A stretch of 64,000 bases of DNA, taken from NCBI RefSeq assembly GCF_020731415.2, contig NZ_CP088273.1, positions 377,001-441,000 of the forward strand, read 5' to 3'. Under the pieces are notes generated by a model. It saw nothing but the letters and a program-made list of their open reading frames with translations. It did no database searches and was not told the DNA's origin. This DNA is from Phyllobacterium sp. T1293 (GTDB lineage Bacteria > Pseudomonadota > Alphaproteobacteria > Rhizobiales > Rhizobiaceae). The stretch's first letter is position 1; every line of letters starts with the position of its first letter. A program made the position numbers and the translations under genes. Positions 34,917-43,261 of this stretch are shown one piece after another.

Positions 34917-35701
34917 AGTACTGCTCCTGAAATTTCCGAGGAGTCGCCGAGCTTCAGCTCCGCGACGAATTCATAGGCGTCCGCCCGGTAAATCGATCGG
35001 GTGAACTCGATCACTTTTCCTGATTCAAGGTAGGATATGCGTTCGATGTTGAGGCTGGCGGAACCGGCGGGAACCTCTAGCAGCTTGGCATCGGCCTCTT
35101 TCAGGATCGCCGCCGAAATGCGCTGGATAGCTCGGGCCGGGCGATTGCCGCCTTCCGCAAGCACCGCATAAAGCGAGAGTGTCACCAGTTCCGGATTGGG
35201 CAGGACATGAATGGACAGGGCGGCGCGTTCAATGGCCATGGGCGTATCATTGGCAACCCGCAAACGGCTGATCCGCGCAACCTTCTCGCCGGATGACAAT
35301 CCGAGCGTGACCATCTCTTCCGGCGATGGCGCATAAATGCCGCGATCAAGCCAGGTGGAACGGACGATCATGCCGCGCCGCGCCATATCTTCGGTGAAGG
35401 ATGTGAGATGCGAAAGCGATTGCTCGACCCGTTCGGAACGGGGCGCGACGAATGTGCCTGATCCATGCCGCTGCACAAGCAGTCCAGTGTTCACCAACCC
35501 CTGAACAGCTTTACGGACAGTGACGCGCGAAATATCGGCGATGGTGGCGAGTTCCCGCTCCGGCGGCAATGCATCGCCCGGTTGCAACATGCCGTCACGT
35601 ACAGCCGTTTCAATCAGCCGTTGCAGTTTGACATAAAGCGGACCGCCGCTGGTGGAGCTGTCATTGAGCGTCGGCAGGATATCGATCAGACCGTCAGCCA
35701 T
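34913..35701 (-). CDS. GntR/HutC-family regulator of the amino-sugar genes
   Basis: Transcription factor with an N-terminal GntR winged helix (YVKLQRLIETAVRDGMLQPGDALPPERELA, then ISRVTVRKAVQGLVNTGLL) and a C-terminal UTRA effector domain (about 95-255), the NagR/DasR layout. These sense GlcN-6-phosphate or GlcNAc-6-phosphate. It is encoded inside the operon, overlapping the kinase by 8 nt and the SIS gene by 4 nt. Candidate half-sites TGGTAT lie in the divergent promoter region at 36605-36744. Confidence 0.88.
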   Translation of the reverse strand: MADGLIDILPTLNDSSTSGGPLYVKLQRLIETAVRDGMLQPGDALPPERELATIADISRVTVRKAVQGLVNTGLLVQRHGSGTFVAPRSERVEQSLSHLTSFTEDMARRGMIVRSTWLDRGIYAPSPEEMVTLGLSSGEKVARISRLRVANDTPMAIERAALSIHVLPNPELVTLSLYAVLAEGGNRPARAIQRISAAILKEADAKLLEVPAGSASLNIERISYLESGKVIEFTRSIYRADAYEFVAELKLGDSSEISGAVL

Positions 35702-36581
35702 GCACCGCCTCCTTGCTTGCAGACGCGAAATTCTTCACGGCCAACTGTACGGCACCTGTGAGCGCATCGTTCAGCGGTTTTTGCAGTTTTGCCCGGTAGC
35801 GGGCGGAAAGGCGCTCTTCGAACAATGCACCAAGGCCGCCAATCAGCGACAGGCGCTCTTGCCCGGCAGGCATGATCGCATCCAGACCTTCTTCAATCTG
35901 TGTCGCTGCTTTCTGCAGGATAGCCAGTGCCACCGCATCGGTATTGGCGGCATATTCAAAAACCAGAGGAGCGAAGCTGCCAAAATCGCCGGGGCGAGCC
36001 GAATGGGCAAATTCGACGATGTTGTATGGGCTGTTCTCGAAACGTGCCATGACGCTGTCTGTCAGTGGTGAGGCAGGATGAACGCGGTCATGGGCCAGCA
36101 GCGTCTCTTCAAGAAGGTCGCGGCCAATGCGCCCCCCGCCGCCAAGATCACCAACCTTGAAGCCCCAGCCTCCGGCAAAACGAATATCATTGCCTTCGCG
36201 TGTGATGAAGAAAGACCCCGTGCCAATGATAACGACGGTGCCGTCATTGTCGCCGAGCGCACCCTGCAGCGCGATCACGCCATCCGATGCAACCAGAGAG
36301 CGCTGAAAGGGTAGGGTTATCTGCAGCTTCGCGCCATTGCCGCCAACAATGGCCCCGGCAAGTCCGAGAACGGCGGCTGTGGATGAAATCGCAGCATAAT
36401 CAATACCGGCGTCGGTAAAGGCAGCGCGCGTGGCGTCCAGAATATTCAGACGCGCAGTCTCCATGTCGGTCATGATATTGGCCGAACCGCTCTTGCCGGT
36501 GCCCAGAACATGGCCGTTCATATCAGCCACGGCTGCCCTGCAGCCCGTTCCACCACCATCAATTCCCAGGAGATATGTCAC
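35694..36581 (-). CDS. BadF/BadG-family N-acetylhexosamine kinase
   Basis: ATP-dependent kinase, 295 residues, with the ASKHA phosphate motif LLGIDGGGTGCRAAVAD at the N-terminus, GTGSFFI and GGGRIGRDLLEETL. The family includes GlcNAc kinase and Clostridium MurK, which phosphorylates both GlcNAc and MurNAc. With murQ across the promoter, MurNAc is a likely substrate besides GlcNAc. The GTG start at 36581 follows GGAGGG by 8 nt; the overlapping ATG is followed at once by TGA, so it cannot be used. First gene of the minus-strand operon. Confidence 0.86.
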   Translation of the reverse strand: MTYLLGIDGGGTGCRAAVADMNGHVLGTGKSGSANIMTDMETARLNILDATRAAFTDAGIDYAAISSTAAVLGLAGAIVGGNGAKLQITLPFQRSLVASDGVIALQGALGDNDGTVVIIGTGSFFITREGNDIRFAGGWGFKVGDLGGGGRIGRDLLEETLLAHDRVHPASPLTDSVMARFENSPYNIVEFAHSARPGDFGSFAPLVFEYAANTDAVALAILQKAATQIEEGLDAIMPAGQERLSLIGGLGALFEERLSARYRAKLQKPLNDALTGAVQLAVKNFASASKEAVHG

Positions 36582-36604
36582 ATCAATTGCCCTCCGAAAA
36601 ATAG

Positions 36605-36625
36605 AATACCAATAAAATACCAATA
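36605..36625. promoter_or_regulatory. Direct repeat AATACCAATA in the amino-sugar promoter region
   Basis: AATACCAATA occurs at 36605-36614 and again at 36616-36625, an 11-bp period that puts both on one face of the helix. It lies about 25 nt before the kinase start and is a candidate GntR-type or activator site. Confidence 0.45.
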
Positions 36626-36737
36626 GCCAAGCGTTAATTCTATGTTTTTTCCACTTTTAATTATCATATTGATTTTGTTATCAAATTTAGTTTATGCAAA
36701 AATCAGTTCAGGATTTTTTTAAGAACTGCTGGACAAG

Positions 36738-36744
36738 TGGTATT
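36738..36744. promoter_or_regulatory. TGGTATT half-site before murQ
   Basis: TGGTATT is the inverse of the AATACCA element repeated at 36605-36625 and lies about 36 nt before murQ. Shared half-sites on both sides fit one regulator for both operons. Confidence 0.35.
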
Positions 36745-36779
36745 TTTTTGGCATTAATTATCGCAATGAGGAGAGGCGA

Positions 36780-37691
36780 GTGGTGGTAACCCGTACCGAG
36801 CAACGCAACGACAAGGCATCCGGACTGGACGAGCGATCGCCAGAAGATGTTTTACGTTTGCTGCACGAGGCGCAAATCGAGGCTGCGGCTTCGGTGGCGC
36901 GCGCAACGGATTCCATCGCCAAGGCCGCATTGCTGGCCGCCGAGACTCTGGCCGCTGGCGGGCGTATCGCCTATGCCGCTGCGGGCAGTTCCGGCTTGAT
37001 GGCCCTTGCCGACGCGCTCGAATTGCCCGGCACCTACGGCATTGCCCCTGACCGCGTGGTCATTCTGCTGGCGGGCGGTATTGAAAGCCTCAATCGTCTT
37101 GCAGGCAGCTATGAAGATGATGTCGAACAGGCTGCCAGAGATATCGCCGATACCAACCTTGGCCGTGGCGATTGCCTGATTTCCATTTCCGCCAGCGGCA
37201 CCACGCCCTATGCGCTTGCAGCGATCGACGAAGCCAAGCGGCGCGGGCTGAAAATCATTGCCATTGCCAATAATCCTGATGTGCCGCTTTTCGCGCAGGC
37301 TGATGTTGCCATCATGCTGGAAACGCCGCCGGAAATCGTCGCCGGGTCAACCCGGATGGGAGCAGGGACTGCGCAGAAGATTGCGCTCAACCTCCTGTCG
37401 ACGCTGATGGCCGTGCATCTCGGCCATGTGCATGACGGCTATATGGTCAATCTCGTTGCCGACAATGAAAAGCTGCGCGAGCGCGCCGCAATCATCGTTT
37501 CGGCCATCGGCGCCTGTGACATCGCGCACGCAAAGCAGCATCTGGCCTCATCTGGCGGTTCGGTGAAATCGGCCATTCTGCTGGCCGCCGGAGCCGCCAA
37601 TGCAAAACAGGCATCACACATTCTCGAAGGCAATCAACAGAGGCTACGCCCGGCGCTTTCGGAACTCAAAGGGAGCCTCGGCTCTCGTTAA
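36780..37691 (+). CDS. murQ: N-acetylmuramic acid 6-phosphate etherase
   Basis: Cleaves the lactyl ether of MurNAc-6-phosphate, giving GlcNAc-6-phosphate and D-lactate. The SIS-fold protein of 303 residues keeps both catalytic glutamates: E81 (ALELPGTYG, equal to E. coli E83) and E112 (SYEDD, equal to E114). It also has AAAGSSGLMAL and SISASGTTPYA for substrate phosphate, and GSTRMGAGTAQKI. Start is GTG at 36780 or 36783, after GAGGAGAGG. It opens the plus-strand operon, divergent from the kinase operon, and its product feeds nagA there. Confidence 0.9.
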   Translation: MVVTRTEQRNDKASGLDERSPEDVLRLLHEAQIEAAASVARATDSIAKAALLAAETLAAGGRIAYAAAGSSGLMALADALELPGTYGIAPDRVVILLAGGIESLNRLAGSYEDDVEQAARDIADTNLGRGDCLISISASGTTPYALAAIDEAKRRGLKIIAIANNPDVPLFAQADVAIMLETPPEIVAGSTRMGAGTAQKIALNLLSTLMAVHLGHVHDGYMVNLVADNEKLRERAAIIVSAIGACDIAHAKQHLASSGGSVKSAILLAAGAANAKQASHILEGNQQRLRPALSELKGSLGSR

Positions 37692-37725
37692 CGGCACTGC
37701 TCAAAGGGTGCAACAGGAGACTAAA

Positions 37726-38985
37726 ATGGGAAGCACGACTTTAAAAACACTGCTTATGGCAACCAGCGTGCTGGCTTCGGCCGGTTTTGCTCATGCTGCG
37801 GATACCACGCTGACAATCGAAAGCTGGCGTACCGACGATCTTGCCATCTGGCAGGACAAGCTCATTCCGGCCTTCGAAGCGAAGAATCCGGGGATCAAGA
37901 TCAAGTTCGCGCCAACACCGCCAACCGAATATGATGCTGCTCTCGGCGCCCGCTTCGATGCAGGCAGCGCCGGTGATATCATCACCTGCCGTCCCTTCGA
38001 CAAGTCGCTGGAACAGTTCAAGCGCGGCAATCTGTCGAGCCTGAAGAGCCTTCCGGGTATTGAAAACTTCTCTCCGGTTGCCAAGGCCGCCTGGAGCACG
38101 GACGATGGTTCCGACACGTTCTGCGTGCCGATGGCCTCGGTTATTCACGGCTTCATCTACAACAAGGATGCCTTTGACAAGCTGGGCATCACTGTTCCAA
38201 CGACGGAAGCTGAATTCTTCGCCGCTCTCGACAAGATCAAGAAGGACGGTACCTACATTCCGCTCGCCATGGGCACCAAGGATCTCTGGGAAGCCGCAAC
38301 CATGGGCTACCAGAACATTGGTCCAAACTACTGGAAGGGTGAAGAAGGCCGTACTGCGCTGATCAAGGGTACGCAGAAGCTTACCGATGCGGATTGGGTT
38401 GCGCCTTACAAGACACTGGCCAAGTGGAAGGATTATCTCGGCGACGGTTTCGAAGCCCAGACCTATCCGGACAGCCAGAACCTGTTCACACTCGGCCGCG
38501 CTGCAATTTATCCTGCCGGTTCGTGGGAAATCTCGCTGTTCAACACACAGGCGCAGTTCAAGATGGGTGCATTCCTGCCACCGGTCCAGAAGGCTGGCGA
38601 CACCTGCTACATCTCTGATCACGCCGATCTTGGCGCAGCGATGAATGCGAAGAGCAAGAATCCTGAAGCCGCCAAGAAGTTCCTGTCATGGGTTGCTTCG
38701 CCTGAGTTTGCCGACATCTATGCCAATTCGCTGCCGGGCTTCTTCAGCCTGTCGTCGACACCGGTCAAGATGAAGGACCCGCTGGCGCAGGAATTCGTGT
38801 CATGGCGCGAAAAGTGCAAGCCAACGATCCGCTCGACCTATCAGATCCTGTCGCGTGGCAAGCCGAACCTTGAAAACGAAACCTGGGTTGAATCGGCCAA
38901 TGTGATCAATGGCACCGACACGCCAGAAGTTGCAGCCAAGAAGCTGCAGGACGGTCTCGACAGCTGGTACAAGCCTGCGAAATAA
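37726..38985 (+). CDS. Sugar-binding protein of the amino-sugar ABC importer
   Basis: Extracellular solute-binding protein family 1, 419 residues. The signal peptide (MGSTTLKTLLMATSVLASAG, cut after HAA) is followed by LTIESWRTDDLAIWQDKLIPAF. The frame is open upstream to 37600, but AGGAG stands before the ATG at 37726. It follows murQ by 34 nt and is separated from the permeases by a terminator-like hairpin, a normal device for high binding-protein expression. Substrate inferred from context as MurNAc, GlcNAc or an oligosaccharide containing them. Confidence 0.86.
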   Translation: MGSTTLKTLLMATSVLASAGFAHAADTTLTIESWRTDDLAIWQDKLIPAFEAKNPGIKIKFAPTPPTEYDAALGARFDAGSAGDIITCRPFDKSLEQFKRGNLSSLKSLPGIENFSPVAKAAWSTDDGSDTFCVPMASVIHGFIYNKDAFDKLGITVPTTEAEFFAALDKIKKDGTYIPLAMGTKDLWEAATMGYQNIGPNYWKGEEGRTALIKGTQKLTDADWVAPYKTLAKWKDYLGDGFEAQTYPDSQNLFTLGRAAIYPAGSWEISLFNTQAQFKMGAFLPPVQKAGDTCYISDHADLGAAMNAKSKNPEAAKKFLSWVASPEFADIYANSLPGFFSLSSTPVKMKDPLAQEFVSWREKCKPTIRSTYQILSRGKPNLENETWVESANVINGTDTPEVAAKKLQDGLDSWYKPAK

Positions 38986-38993
38986 GCAATCCG

Positions 38994-39031
38994 ATGCCGG
39001 GATGGTGCATGCCGTCCCGGCATTTTCTTTA
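38994..39031 (+). terminator. Attenuating terminator after the binding-protein gene
   Basis: ATGCCGGGA (38994-39002) pairs with TCCCGGCAT (39015-39023), and TTTTCTTT follows at once. This is a complete intrinsic terminator placed inside the operon, 8 nt after the stop; partial read-through would feed the permease genes. Confidence 0.75.
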
Positions 39032-39156
39032 TCGCGAGCAGGTTTTGTCGATCTGCTCCGGATATTGCGATTATTGTCGCCCATTCATTTGACCAACGGC
39101 AGTCGTGGACCGGTTTTCCATGACCAACAAATCAAGAAGCAGGGGTTTGCGATTTA

Positions 39157-40107
39157 ATGAGCACGGCCGACTATACCCAGTCTGACACGGGTCAGGACAA
39201 ACGCACACGGCGCTGGCACATCCTTGTGTTCCTGCTGCCGGCGGTGATCGTCTATACGGCAATCATGATCCTGCCATTGATCGAGACATTGCGCCTGTCC
39301 CTGTTCAACGAGGTTGACGGCCACAGCGTGTTTGTCGGCTTTGGCAATTTCCAGACCCTGTTTGGTGAGCCACGCTGGTCGGCCAGTTTCTGGAACGCTT
39401 TGCGCAACAATTTTGTCTTCTTCCTCATCCATATGCTGGTGCAGAACCCGATCGGCGTTGCTCTTGCTGCGCTGCTTTCCGTGCCAAAGCTGCGGTTTGG
39501 TGCATTTTATCGAACCGCGCTGTTTCTGCCCACGCTGCTTTCTTTCGTGATTGTCGGCTTCATCTGGAAGCTGATCCTGTCACCAATCTGGGGTGTATCG
39601 CCTTACCTGCTCGATCTGGTTGGCTTGAAATCGCTGTTCGCACCATGGCTGGGCAAGCCCGATACGGCGCTTATCACCGTTTCGCTGATCTCTGTCTGGC
39701 AGAATGTCGGCATTCCAACCATGCTGATCTACGCTTCGATGCTCAGCATTCCCGAAGAGGTTCTGGAAGCTGCCGAATGCGATGGCATTACCGGCTGGAG
39801 CCAATTCTGGAAAATCAAGCTGCCGCTGATCCTGCCATCCATCGGCATCATCTCGATCCTCACTTTTGTCGGCAATTTCAACGCCTTCGATCTTGTCTAC
39901 ACGGTGCAGGGTGCGCTGGCGGGGCCTGACGGTTCGACGGATATTCTGGGTACGCTGCTTTATCGCACCTTCTTCGGTTTCCAGCTGCAGATCGGTGACA
40001 AATCCATGGGCGCAACCATTGCCACGGTGATGTTCCTCATCATCCTGACCGGTGTCTGCATCTATCTCTTTGCCATCCAGCGGCGCATGCGCCGGTACCA
40101 GTTCTAG
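39157..40107 (+). CDS. Sugar ABC importer permease (MalF/UgpA type)
   Basis: First membrane subunit, 316 residues with six predicted spans after a polar N-terminus. The ATPase-contact loop is IPEEVLEAAECDGITGWSQFWKIKLPLILP. It is preceded by the terminator hairpin and a 130-nt gap that shows no gene. It pairs with the MalG-type permease 11 nt downstream. Substrate by context is an amino sugar. Confidence 0.88.
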   Translation: MSTADYTQSDTGQDKRTRRWHILVFLLPAVIVYTAIMILPLIETLRLSLFNEVDGHSVFVGFGNFQTLFGEPRWSASFWNALRNNFVFFLIHMLVQNPIGVALAALLSVPKLRFGAFYRTALFLPTLLSFVIVGFIWKLILSPIWGVSPYLLDLVGLKSLFAPWLGKPDTALITVSLISVWQNVGIPTMLIYASMLSIPEEVLEAAECDGITGWSQFWKIKLPLILPSIGIISILTFVGNFNAFDLVYTVQGALAGPDGSTDILGTLLYRTFFGFQLQIGDKSMGATIATVMFLIILTGVCIYLFAIQRRMRRYQF

Positions 40108-40118
40108 GAAGGTCCATC

Positions 40119-40958
40119 ATGGCAAAAGCCCGCACATCGCTTCTTCGCTCCGGTTTCGTTCATCTGGCGTTGGTCATCTATACATTGATCGCGCTGTTTC
40201 CGGTGTTCCTGACCGTCATCAACTCGTTCAAGGACCGGGCGTCGATTTTCCGCAATCCGCTTGGTCTGCCCGATGCAAAGAGTTTCAGCCTGATCGGTTA
40301 TGAATCGGTGCTCAAGCAGGGGGACTTCACCCTGTACTTCCAGAACAGCCTGATCGTCACCTCCGTGTCGATTTTCTTTGTGCTGCTGTTCGGTGCCATG
40401 GCTGCCTTCGCATTGTCGGAATACCGCTTCCGCGGTAACGCAATGACGGGTCTCTATCTGGCCCTTGGGATCATGATCCCGATCCGGCTTGGCACTGTGG
40501 CTATTCTTCAGGGCATGGTTGCAACGGGTCTCGTCAATACGCTGACCGCGCTGATCCTCGTCTATACGGCGCAAGGGCTGCCGCTTGCCGTGTTCATCCT
40601 GACCGAATTCATGCGCACCGTGTCCGACGATCTGAAGAATGCCGGGCGTATTGACGGTCTGTCTGAATATTCGATCTTCTTCCGGCTGGTGCTGCCTCTG
40701 GTGCGGCCAGCCATGGCCACGGTTGCCGTGTTCACCATGATCCCGATCTGGAACGATCTGTGGTTCCCGCTGATCCTTGCACCAAGCGATGCGACCAAGA
40801 CCGTCACCTTGGGATCACAGGTGTTCATCGGCCAGTTCGTCACCAACTGGAACGCAGTTCTGGCGGCGCTGACCCTCGCGATCCTGCCGGTGCTCGTTCT
40901 CTACTTCCTGTTCTCGCGGCAATTGATCCGCGGCATTACATCCGGAGCCGTCAAATGA
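40119..40958 (+). CDS. Sugar ABC importer permease (MalG/UgpE type)
   Basis: Second membrane subunit, 279 residues. The contact loop is VSDDLKNAGRIDGLSEYSIFFRLVLPLVRP, with Asn-Ala-Gly where most relatives have EAA. Six spans are predicted. Its stop overlaps the start of the oxidoreductase gene (ATGA), so translation is coupled. Confidence 0.88.
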   Translation: MAKARTSLLRSGFVHLALVIYTLIALFPVFLTVINSFKDRASIFRNPLGLPDAKSFSLIGYESVLKQGDFTLYFQNSLIVTSVSIFFVLLFGAMAAFALSEYRFRGNAMTGLYLALGIMIPIRLGTVAILQGMVATGLVNTLTALILVYTAQGLPLAVFILTEFMRTVSDDLKNAGRIDGLSEYSIFFRLVLPLVRPAMATVAVFTMIPIWNDLWFPLILAPSDATKTVTLGSQVFIGQFVTNWNAVLAALTLAILPVLVLYFLFSRQLIRGITSGAVK

Positions 40959-42022
40959 GCGCGAATATGCAAAAGCCCGTGCGGGTTCTGGTTGCAGGGC
41001 TTGGCAATATGGGCCGAAGCCACGCGCTTGCCTATCACAACAATCCCGGCTTTGAGATTGTCGGACTGGTGAACCGCTCCGTCGTGCCGCTGGCTGAAGA
41101 GCTTCAGGGCTACACAATCCATCCATCGTTCGAACAGGCGCTTAATGATCTCAAGCCGGAACTGGTTTCGATCAATACCTATTCTGACAGCCATGCGGAT
41201 TATGCGGTTGCTGCCATGGCAGCGGGTGCCGATGTCTTTGTCGAAAAGCCGCTCGCAACCACCGTTGCCGATGCGGAACGTGTGGTGGCTGCGGCCAAGC
41301 AATATGGCCGCAAGCTGGTGATTGGCTATATTCTGCGCCATCATCCCTCATGGGTGCGGCTGATCGGCGAAGCGCGCAAGCTCGGTGGGCCCTATGTCTT
41401 CCGCATGAACCTCAACCAGCAGTCGAGCGGCCCCACATGGGAAACCCACAAGGCGCTGATGCAGACCACTTCACCCATCGTTGATTGCGGCGTACATTAT
41501 CTTGATGTGATGCTGCAGATCACCGGTGCGAAGCCGGTTCAGGTGCGCGGCATGGGCGTGCGGCTCTCTGATGAGATCGACGCCAAGATGTACAATTACG
41601 GCCATCTTCAGGTGCTGTTCGATGACAATTCCGTCGGCTGGTATGAGGCGGGTTGGGGTCCGATGATCTCGGAAACGGCCTTCTTCGTAAAAGACGTCAT
41701 CTCGCCCAATGGCTGCGTGTCCATTGTCATGGACCAGAATGCCAAGTCGGATGATATCGACTCGCATACCAAGACATCGACCATCCGGTTGCATTCGGCC
41801 AAAAGGGGCGCCGATGGGCGTTTTGCCAAGCCGGACGAATTGCTCAACATGGCGGGCGAACCCGGTCATCAGGATCTTTGTGATCTGGAGCAGGCCTTTG
41901 TACTGAAAGCCATCCGCGAAAATCTCGACCTTGGCCGCCACATGCAGGATGCCGTGCGATCGCTCAGTGTTTGCCTTGCGGCGGATGAAAGCGTGCGCAC
42001 CGGCAAGCCGGTTGACCTTTAA
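40955..42022 (+). CDS. Gfo/Idh/MocA-family oxidoreductase
   Basis: NAD(P)-dependent sugar dehydrogenase-like protein, 355 residues. The N-terminal Rossmann motif is VLVAGLGNMGRSHALAYHNN. The family EKP motif is present (DVFVEKPLATTV), as is the catalytic-region histidine in VDCGVHYLDVML. It lies between the permease and ATPase genes of the amino-sugar operon. Possible roles are oxidation or epimerisation of the imported sugar, or anhydro-sugar handling; the reaction cannot be told from the sequence. Confidence 0.84.
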   Translation: MSANMQKPVRVLVAGLGNMGRSHALAYHNNPGFEIVGLVNRSVVPLAEELQGYTIHPSFEQALNDLKPELVSINTYSDSHADYAVAAMAAGADVFVEKPLATTVADAERVVAAAKQYGRKLVIGYILRHHPSWVRLIGEARKLGGPYVFRMNLNQQSSGPTWETHKALMQTTSPIVDCGVHYLDVMLQITGAKPVQVRGMGVRLSDEIDAKMYNYGHLQVLFDDNSVGWYEAGWGPMISETAFFVKDVISPNGCVSIVMDQNAKSDDIDSHTKTSTIRLHSAKRGADGRFAKPDELLNMAGEPGHQDLCDLEQAFVLKAIRENLDLGRHMQDAVRSLSVCLAADESVRTGKPVDL

Positions 42023-42050
42023 TTAAAAGTTTGAAGACGGGAACAAGACA

Positions 42051-43052
42051 TTGGGTTCTTTGAAGATTGAAAATATTCGCAAGTCTTTTGGCAATGTGGA
42101 CGTGCTGAAAGGCATCGACCTTGAGGTCAAGGACGGCGAATTCGTGATTTTTGTCGGACCATCCGGTTGTGGCAAGTCGACCCTTCTGCGCGTGATCGCA
42201 GGACTTGAGGACGCGACCTCAGGCGAGATTCTCATCGACGGCAAAAAGGTCAACAACACGCCGCCGGCAAAGCGCGGCATCGCCATGGTGTTCCAGACCT
42301 ATGCGCTCTACCCGCATCTTTCTGTCCGGGACAATATGGGTCTTGGTTTGAAACAGGCAGGCAAGCCCGCCGAGGAAATCAAGGAACGCACCAAGGCCGC
42401 TTCGGCCATGCTATCGCTCGATGATTATCTGGAGCGCCGTCCGGCGGAACTATCGGGTGGTCAACGTCAGCGCGTGGCTATCGGGCGTGCCATTGTGCGC
42501 GAGCCGCAGCTGTTTCTCTTCGATGAGCCCCTGTCGAACCTTGATGCGGCCTTGCGCGTCAACACGCGGCTTGAAATCGCCCGCCTGCACCGGCAGCTCA
42601 AGGCAACCATGATCTACGTTACCCATGATCAGGTGGAGGCTATGACGCTGGCCGACAAGATCGTGGTTCTCAACAAGGGCCGGATCGAGCAGGTCGGCTC
42701 GCCCATGGAGCTTTATAATTCGCCGCAGACTTTATTCGTGGCTGGTTTCATCGGTTCGCCGCAGATGAATCTGATCGAAGGTGCAAAGCTCGGCGACGCC
42801 ACGGCAAAGACGGTTGGCATTCGCCCTGAACATATTCAGGTCAGCAACACATCAGGAACGTGGAAGGGCGGGGTTATCCATGTGGAACATCTCGGCGCGG
42901 ATACAATCATCTATCTGCAGACCGATTTCGGCCCGCTGACGGTGCGGCTGTTCGGTGAGCATCAGTATGAGGTGGATCAGGTACTTTATGCGACACCGGA
43001 TGCCGGGCGCACCTATCGCTTCGATGACAAGGACATGATTATCAAGGCTTGA
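42051..43052 (+). CDS. Sugar ABC importer ATPase
   Basis: MalK/UgpC-type ATPase, 333 residues. Walker A is [18 protein letters not shown], the signature [16 protein letters not shown], Walker [17 protein letters not shown], switch [10 protein letters not shown], with a C-terminal TOBE domain. The start is TTG at 42051 ([15 protein letters not shown]), the natural family N-terminus, with a weak GGGAA before it. Last gene of the operon; a strong hairpin follows. Confidence 0.88.
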   Translation: MGSLKIENIRKSFGNVDVLKGIDLEVKDGEFVIFVGPSGCGKSTLLRVIAGLEDATSGEILIDGKKVNNTPPAKRGIAMVFQTYALYPHLSVRDNMGLGLKQAGKPAEEIKERTKAASAMLSLDDYLERRPAELSGGQRQRVAIGRAIVREPQLFLFDEPLSNLDAALRVNTRLEIARLHRQLKATMIYVTHDQVEAMTLADKIVVLNKGRIEQVGSPMELYNSPQTLFVAGFIGSPQMNLIEGAKLGDATAKTVGIRPEHIQVSNTSGTWKGGVIHVEHLGADTIIYLQTDFGPLTVRLFGEHQYEVDQVLYATPDAGRTYRFDDKDMIIKA

Positions 43053-43061
43053 CGCCTAACT

Positions 43062-43093
43062 CCGCAGAACGGCGCACACCCGGCGTTCTGCGG
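43062..43093 (+). terminator. Hairpin ending the amino-sugar importer operon
   Basis: CCGCAGAACG (43062-43071) and CGTTCTGCGG (43084-43093) form a perfect 10-bp stem 10 nt after the ATPase stop. TTTT appears 10 nt later. Confidence 0.65.
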
Positions 43094-43105
43094 ATGCCAA
43101 GGTTT

Positions 43106-43138
43106 TACGTAGAATACGTAAATTACGTACAATACGTA
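43106..43138. repeat. Four TACGTA palindromes at exact 9-bp spacing
   Basis: TACGTA begins at 43106, 43115, 43124 and 43133. The three spacer bases are GAA, AAT and CAA, so the array is a four-fold 9-bp repeat of a palindrome in AT-rich DNA. It sits between the importer terminator and the aldo-keto reductase gene, 124 nt before its start. It resembles an operator array for a cooperative regulator. Confidence 0.7.
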
Positions 43139-43261
43139 TTATCGCGCTTCGGCTTTGCCAATTCCTGTCATGACATCATTATGACTTTCGTTCATAGTCC
43201 GGCGCGCTGAAACGGGAATCGTCCGGCTTGGCGAGACAGATGACAGGGAAGAGAATAAGCC

